From assembly GCA_003563465.1 (NCBI GenBank), contig PWVH01000050.1, positions 3,694 through 67,693 on the forward strand: a stretch of DNA of 64,000 bases, given 5' to 3'. The notes beneath the pieces are model-generated. The model saw only the letters and a program-made list of their open reading frames with translations. It was not told where the DNA came from and searched no databases. Within the stretch, counting starts at the first letter, position 1; each line of letters starts with the position of its first letter. Both the position numbers and the translations under genes were made by a program. Shown here one piece after another: positions 61,599 through 64,000 of the stretch. The stretch comes from Coriobacteriaceae bacterium (GTDB taxonomy: Bacteria; Actinomycetota; Coriobacteriia; Anaerosomatales; SLCP01).

Positions 61599-64000
61599 TT
61601 AACCGACCACCACGCTCACGAGTCTGCCGGGCACTACCACGGTCTTGACGACCTGCTTGCCCTCGATGTGCGAAGCGACCGCAGCAAGCGCTTCGGCAAC
61701 CAATTCCTCTTCGGCCATGTCCGCCGGAATCGTCATGCGTGCACGGACCTTGCCGTTGACCTGGACTGGCATCTCGATCTCTTCGGCCGCTGCAGCAACA
61801 GGATCGAAGGCAGGCCACCCGTGTAGGTGAACCGACCCGGTCTTGCCCAGAACCTCTTGCCACAACTCCTCGGCCATATGCGGCACATAGGGAGCCAGCA
61901 GCAACGTGAGGTTTTCGACAACCTCACGCAGAAGTACGCGATTGCGCGAGTCGGCCGGCACAGTTTTTCGGTAGTCGTAAGTCGCGTTCGTAAGCTCCAT
62001 CATCGCAGCAATCGACGTGTTGAGGTTGAACCGTGCTATGTCATCGGTGACCTTTCCGATGACGCGATGCATCTCTCGATGCAACTTCTTCGCGGCATCA
62101 GAGCCGTTCTCCTCGGCGACGACATCAGACGAAGCGCCAGACGACATCGACCCTGCATGGCCCGATGTCTCCTCGGCGACTTCTGAAACCAGGCGCCAAA
62201 CGCGTCCGAGCCAGCGGTACATGCCGTCAAGCCCATCGTAGGACCATTCCAGATCCTTGTCGGGTGGCGCCATGAACAGTATGTACGCGCGCAACGCGTC
62301 GGCGCCATATTCGGCGACCATGTCTTCAGGAGCTACGACGTTGCCCCTGGACTTACTCATGACCTCGCCGTCTCTACGCACCATGCCTTGGGTGAGCAGG
62401 TTGGTGAACGGTTCGTTGGAGTTCGTCAAGCCCATGTCTTTGAAGACCTTCGTGAAGAAACGCGAGTAGAGAAGGTGCAAAATGGCGTGTTCGATGCCGC
62501 CGATGTACTGGTCGACCGGCATCCAGTAGTCGGTCTTGGCCCGGTTCCAGATAGCGCGATCGTTCCGTGCGTCGCAGTAACGCAAGTAATACCAGGACGA
62601 ACACGTGAAGGTGTCCATCGTGTCCGTCTCACGCCTTGCAGCGCCTCCACATGCCGGGCAGGTCGTCTCGTAGAACTCCGGGTGGTCAGCAAGTGTCTCG
62701 CCCTTGGTGATGTCCACATCGTGAGGAAGCCTGACGGGCAGATCGGTCTCAGGCAGCGGCACAAGCCCGCATTCCGGGCAGTGTATGGCAGGAATGGGAT
62801 TGCCCCAATAGCGCTGCCGGCTTATGAGCCAGTCGCGCAGACGATAGTTGATCGAGAAGCGACCTCGACCGCGCTCCTCGAGCCAACTTGTGACAGCCTT
62901 GACTCCCTCGCCGCCCTTGCCGGTAGGCGTACCTGTGAAGTGGCCGGATTGCACCATGATGCCAGGCCCATCATATGCATGCTCCCAGTCCACATCCGCA
63001 CGTTTGCGCTCTTGCACGCTGCCCAACTCGCCGAGGAGTGGATCGTCCTCTGCAACCACAACTGGCGGAATCGGCAAACCGTACTTGCGTGCGAACTCGA
63101 AGTCTCGCTGGTCCCCACAAGGAACGGCCATCACGGCCCCAGTGCCATACTCCATAAGCACGTAGTCAGCCACCCACACCGGCACCTTCTCGTCGTTCAC
63201 CGGGTTGACGACATATCGTCCAGTGAACGCCCCTATCTTGTCCCGCTCGCCCATCGCTCGCTCGACCGAGCTCTCCTTGGCAGCTGCAGCAACCACCTTA
63301 AGCACGTCATCCGCATATTCCGTGCCGCAAACCAACTCGTGCACGAGGGGATGTTCCGGCGCCAGCAAGAAGAACGTGCAACCGAACAGCGTGTCCGGGC
63401 GGGTAGTGAACACCGTGATCTTCTCCGACGTCGACTCACCTGATGCGGCACAGAGGACGAAGTCGACTTCTGCCCCTTCGGAACGCCCAATCCAGTTCGC
63501 CTGCATCGTCTTGACGCGCTCGGGCCAGCCTTCCAGCGTATCCAAGTCGTCGAGGAGCCGATCGGAGTACTCGGTTATCTTCAAGTACCACTGCTCGAGT
63601 TCCCGCTTTTCGACGGTGCTCTTGCACCGCCAGCACACGCCGTCGGCAAGCACCTGCTCGTTAGCCAGTACGGTTTTGCAACTCGGACACCAGTTGACCG
63701 GGCTGCTCTTGCGCTCAACCAGACCGCGCTTCCAAAACTCCAGGAAGATCCATTGGCCCCATCGGTAGTAGTCTTCGTTACAGGTGACGACCGTTCGATT
63801 CCAGTCGTAGGAAAAGCCCATCCGCTTCAACGAGTTAGCCTGTCTGTCGATATTGGCATGAGTCCACTCGGCAGGATGGGCACCGCTCTGAATCGCTGCG
63901 TTCTCCGCCGGCAGGCCGAACGCGTCCCAGCCGATCTGGTTGAGCACCCGATGGCCCGTCATGCGCAGGTGCCGCACCAGCGCGTCGTGGATCGTGAAGA
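61599..64000 (-). CDS. leuS: leucyl-tRNA synthetase, N-terminus outside window
   Basis: About 800 residues are in view and the frame continues past the right edge; the internal ATG 63977 is not the start. Class I motifs: WDAFGLPAENAA near the beginning, zinc-binding region WCPSCKTVLANEQV, editing domain (TFTRPDTLFG-like FTTRPDTLFGCTF, then VMEYGTGAVMAVPCGDQRD), and MSKSRGNV for the KMSKS loop. The C-terminal tRNA-binding part ends with PVQVNGKVRARM and KTVVVPGRLVSVVV. Bacterial-type LeuRS with CP1 editing present. Confidence 0.96.
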   Translation of the reverse strand, partial: FTIHDALVRHLRMTGHRVLNQIGWDAFGLPAENAAIQSGAHPAEWTHANIDRQANSLKRMGFSYDWNRTVVTCNEDYYRWGQWIFLEFWKRGLVERKSSPVNWCPSCKTVLANEQVLADGVCWRCKSTVEKRELEQWYLKITEYSDRLLDDLDTLEGWPERVKTMQANWIGRSEGAEVDFVLCAASGESTSEKITVFTTRPDTLFGCTFFLLAPEHPLVHELVCGTEYADDVLKVVAAAAKESSVERAMGERDKIGAFTGRYVVNPVNDEKVPVWVADYVLMEYGTGAVMAVPCGDQRDFEFARKYGLPIPPVVVAEDDPLLGELGSVQERKRADVDWEHAYDGPGIMVQSGHFTGTPTGKGGEGVKAVTSWLEERGRGRFSINYRLRDWLISRQRYWGNPIPAIHCPECGLVPLPETDLPVRLPHDVDITKGETLADHPEFYETTCPACGGAARRETDTMDTFTCSSWYYLRYCDARNDRAIWNRAKTDYWMPVDQYIGGIEHAILHLLYSRFFTKVFKDMGLTNSNEPFTNLLTQGMVRRDGEVMSKSRGNVVAPEDMVAEYGADALRAYILFMAPPDKDLEWSYDGLDGMYRWLGRVWRLVSEVAEETSGHAGSMSSGASSDVVAEENGSDAAKKLHREMHRVIGKVTDDIARFNLNTSIAAMMELTNATYDYRKTVPADSRNRVLLREVVENLTLLLAPYVPHMAEELWQEVLGKTGSVHLHGWPAFDPVAAAAEEIEMPVQVNGKVRARMTIPADMAEEELVAEALAAVASHIEGKQVVKTVVVPGRLVSVVVG

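Noticed and set aside
1..64000. CRISPR arrays, insertion sequences, phage or plasmid genes
   Set aside because: No repeated spacers, terminal inverted repeats, transposases or integrases were seen.

Overview
The window is a dense, chromosomal, high-GC bacterial segment in which nearly every gene lies on the minus strand in long, translationally coupled runs (many 1 to 20 base overlaps, frequent GTG and TTG starts). There are no insertion sequences, phage genes or CRISPR arrays. The gene order hemW-hrcA-dnaJ-rsmE-mtaB, phoH-pgpH-ybeY-dgkA/PAP2-hlyC-cdd-era-deoC-recO, glyQS-ppsR-ppdK and dnaG-rpoD is typical of the Firmicutes/Coriobacteriia side of Gram-positive bacteria. With the high GC, a membrane pyrophosphatase and PPDK, I infer an anaerobic, Coriobacteriia-like actinobacterium or a high-GC clostridial relative. 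The taxonomic call is an inference; no rRNA is present.

Layout, left to right. 1-5.8 kb: a deoxynucleoside-salvage operon (YggT-like membrane protein, phosphopentomutase, pyrimidine-nucleoside phosphorylase) that ends in a DHH-CBS-CBS tRNA nucleotidyltransferase cut by the window edge, plus a FlgM-like small protein. 5.9-17 kb: a complete complex I operon, nuoA-B-C-D-H-[I*]-J-K-L-M-N. It lacks nuoE, nuoF and nuoG. In the nuoI position is a 667-residue protein in which a GltD-like FAD/NAD(P)/Fe-S oxidoreductase sits inside NuoI, between its membrane-contact N-terminus and its ferredoxin domain. An imperfect palindrome resembling a Rex site lies upstream. 17-21 kb: an ABC-F ATPase, a divergent flavoprotein disulfide reductase, a small lipoprotein cytochrome with a CX3CH haem motif and tRNA-Val. 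21-26.5 kb: cell-envelope sugar genes (galE and two tandem UDP-GlcNAc 2-epimerase paralogues, one with key catalytic residues changed), a PASTA/amidase_3 protein and two tRNAs.

26.5-40.4 kb: rpoD, dnaG, K+-dependent-type membrane PPase, dGTPase-like HD protein, pyruvate phosphate dikinase with its regulator, and glycyl-tRNA synthetase. PPDK, its regulator and the PPase together point to PPi-linked energy metabolism. 40.4-56.9 kb: recO, deoC, era, cdd, hlyC-type transporter, DgkA-PAP2 fusion, ybeY, c-di-AMP phosphodiesterase-type HD protein, phoH, mtaB, rsmE, dnaJ, hrcA with a CIRCE operator, hemW and lepA. 57-64 kb: rpsT on the plus strand, then holA, comEC, comEA and leuS (N-terminus outside the window).

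The strongest candidate for something new is the nested NuoI-GltD subunit, which would give an 11-gene complex I its own NAD(P)H input module. Next come the degenerate epimerase paralogue, the ComEC tail that runs 251 bases into holA, the hairpin that buries the comEA ribosome-binding site, and the CX3CH cytochrome.
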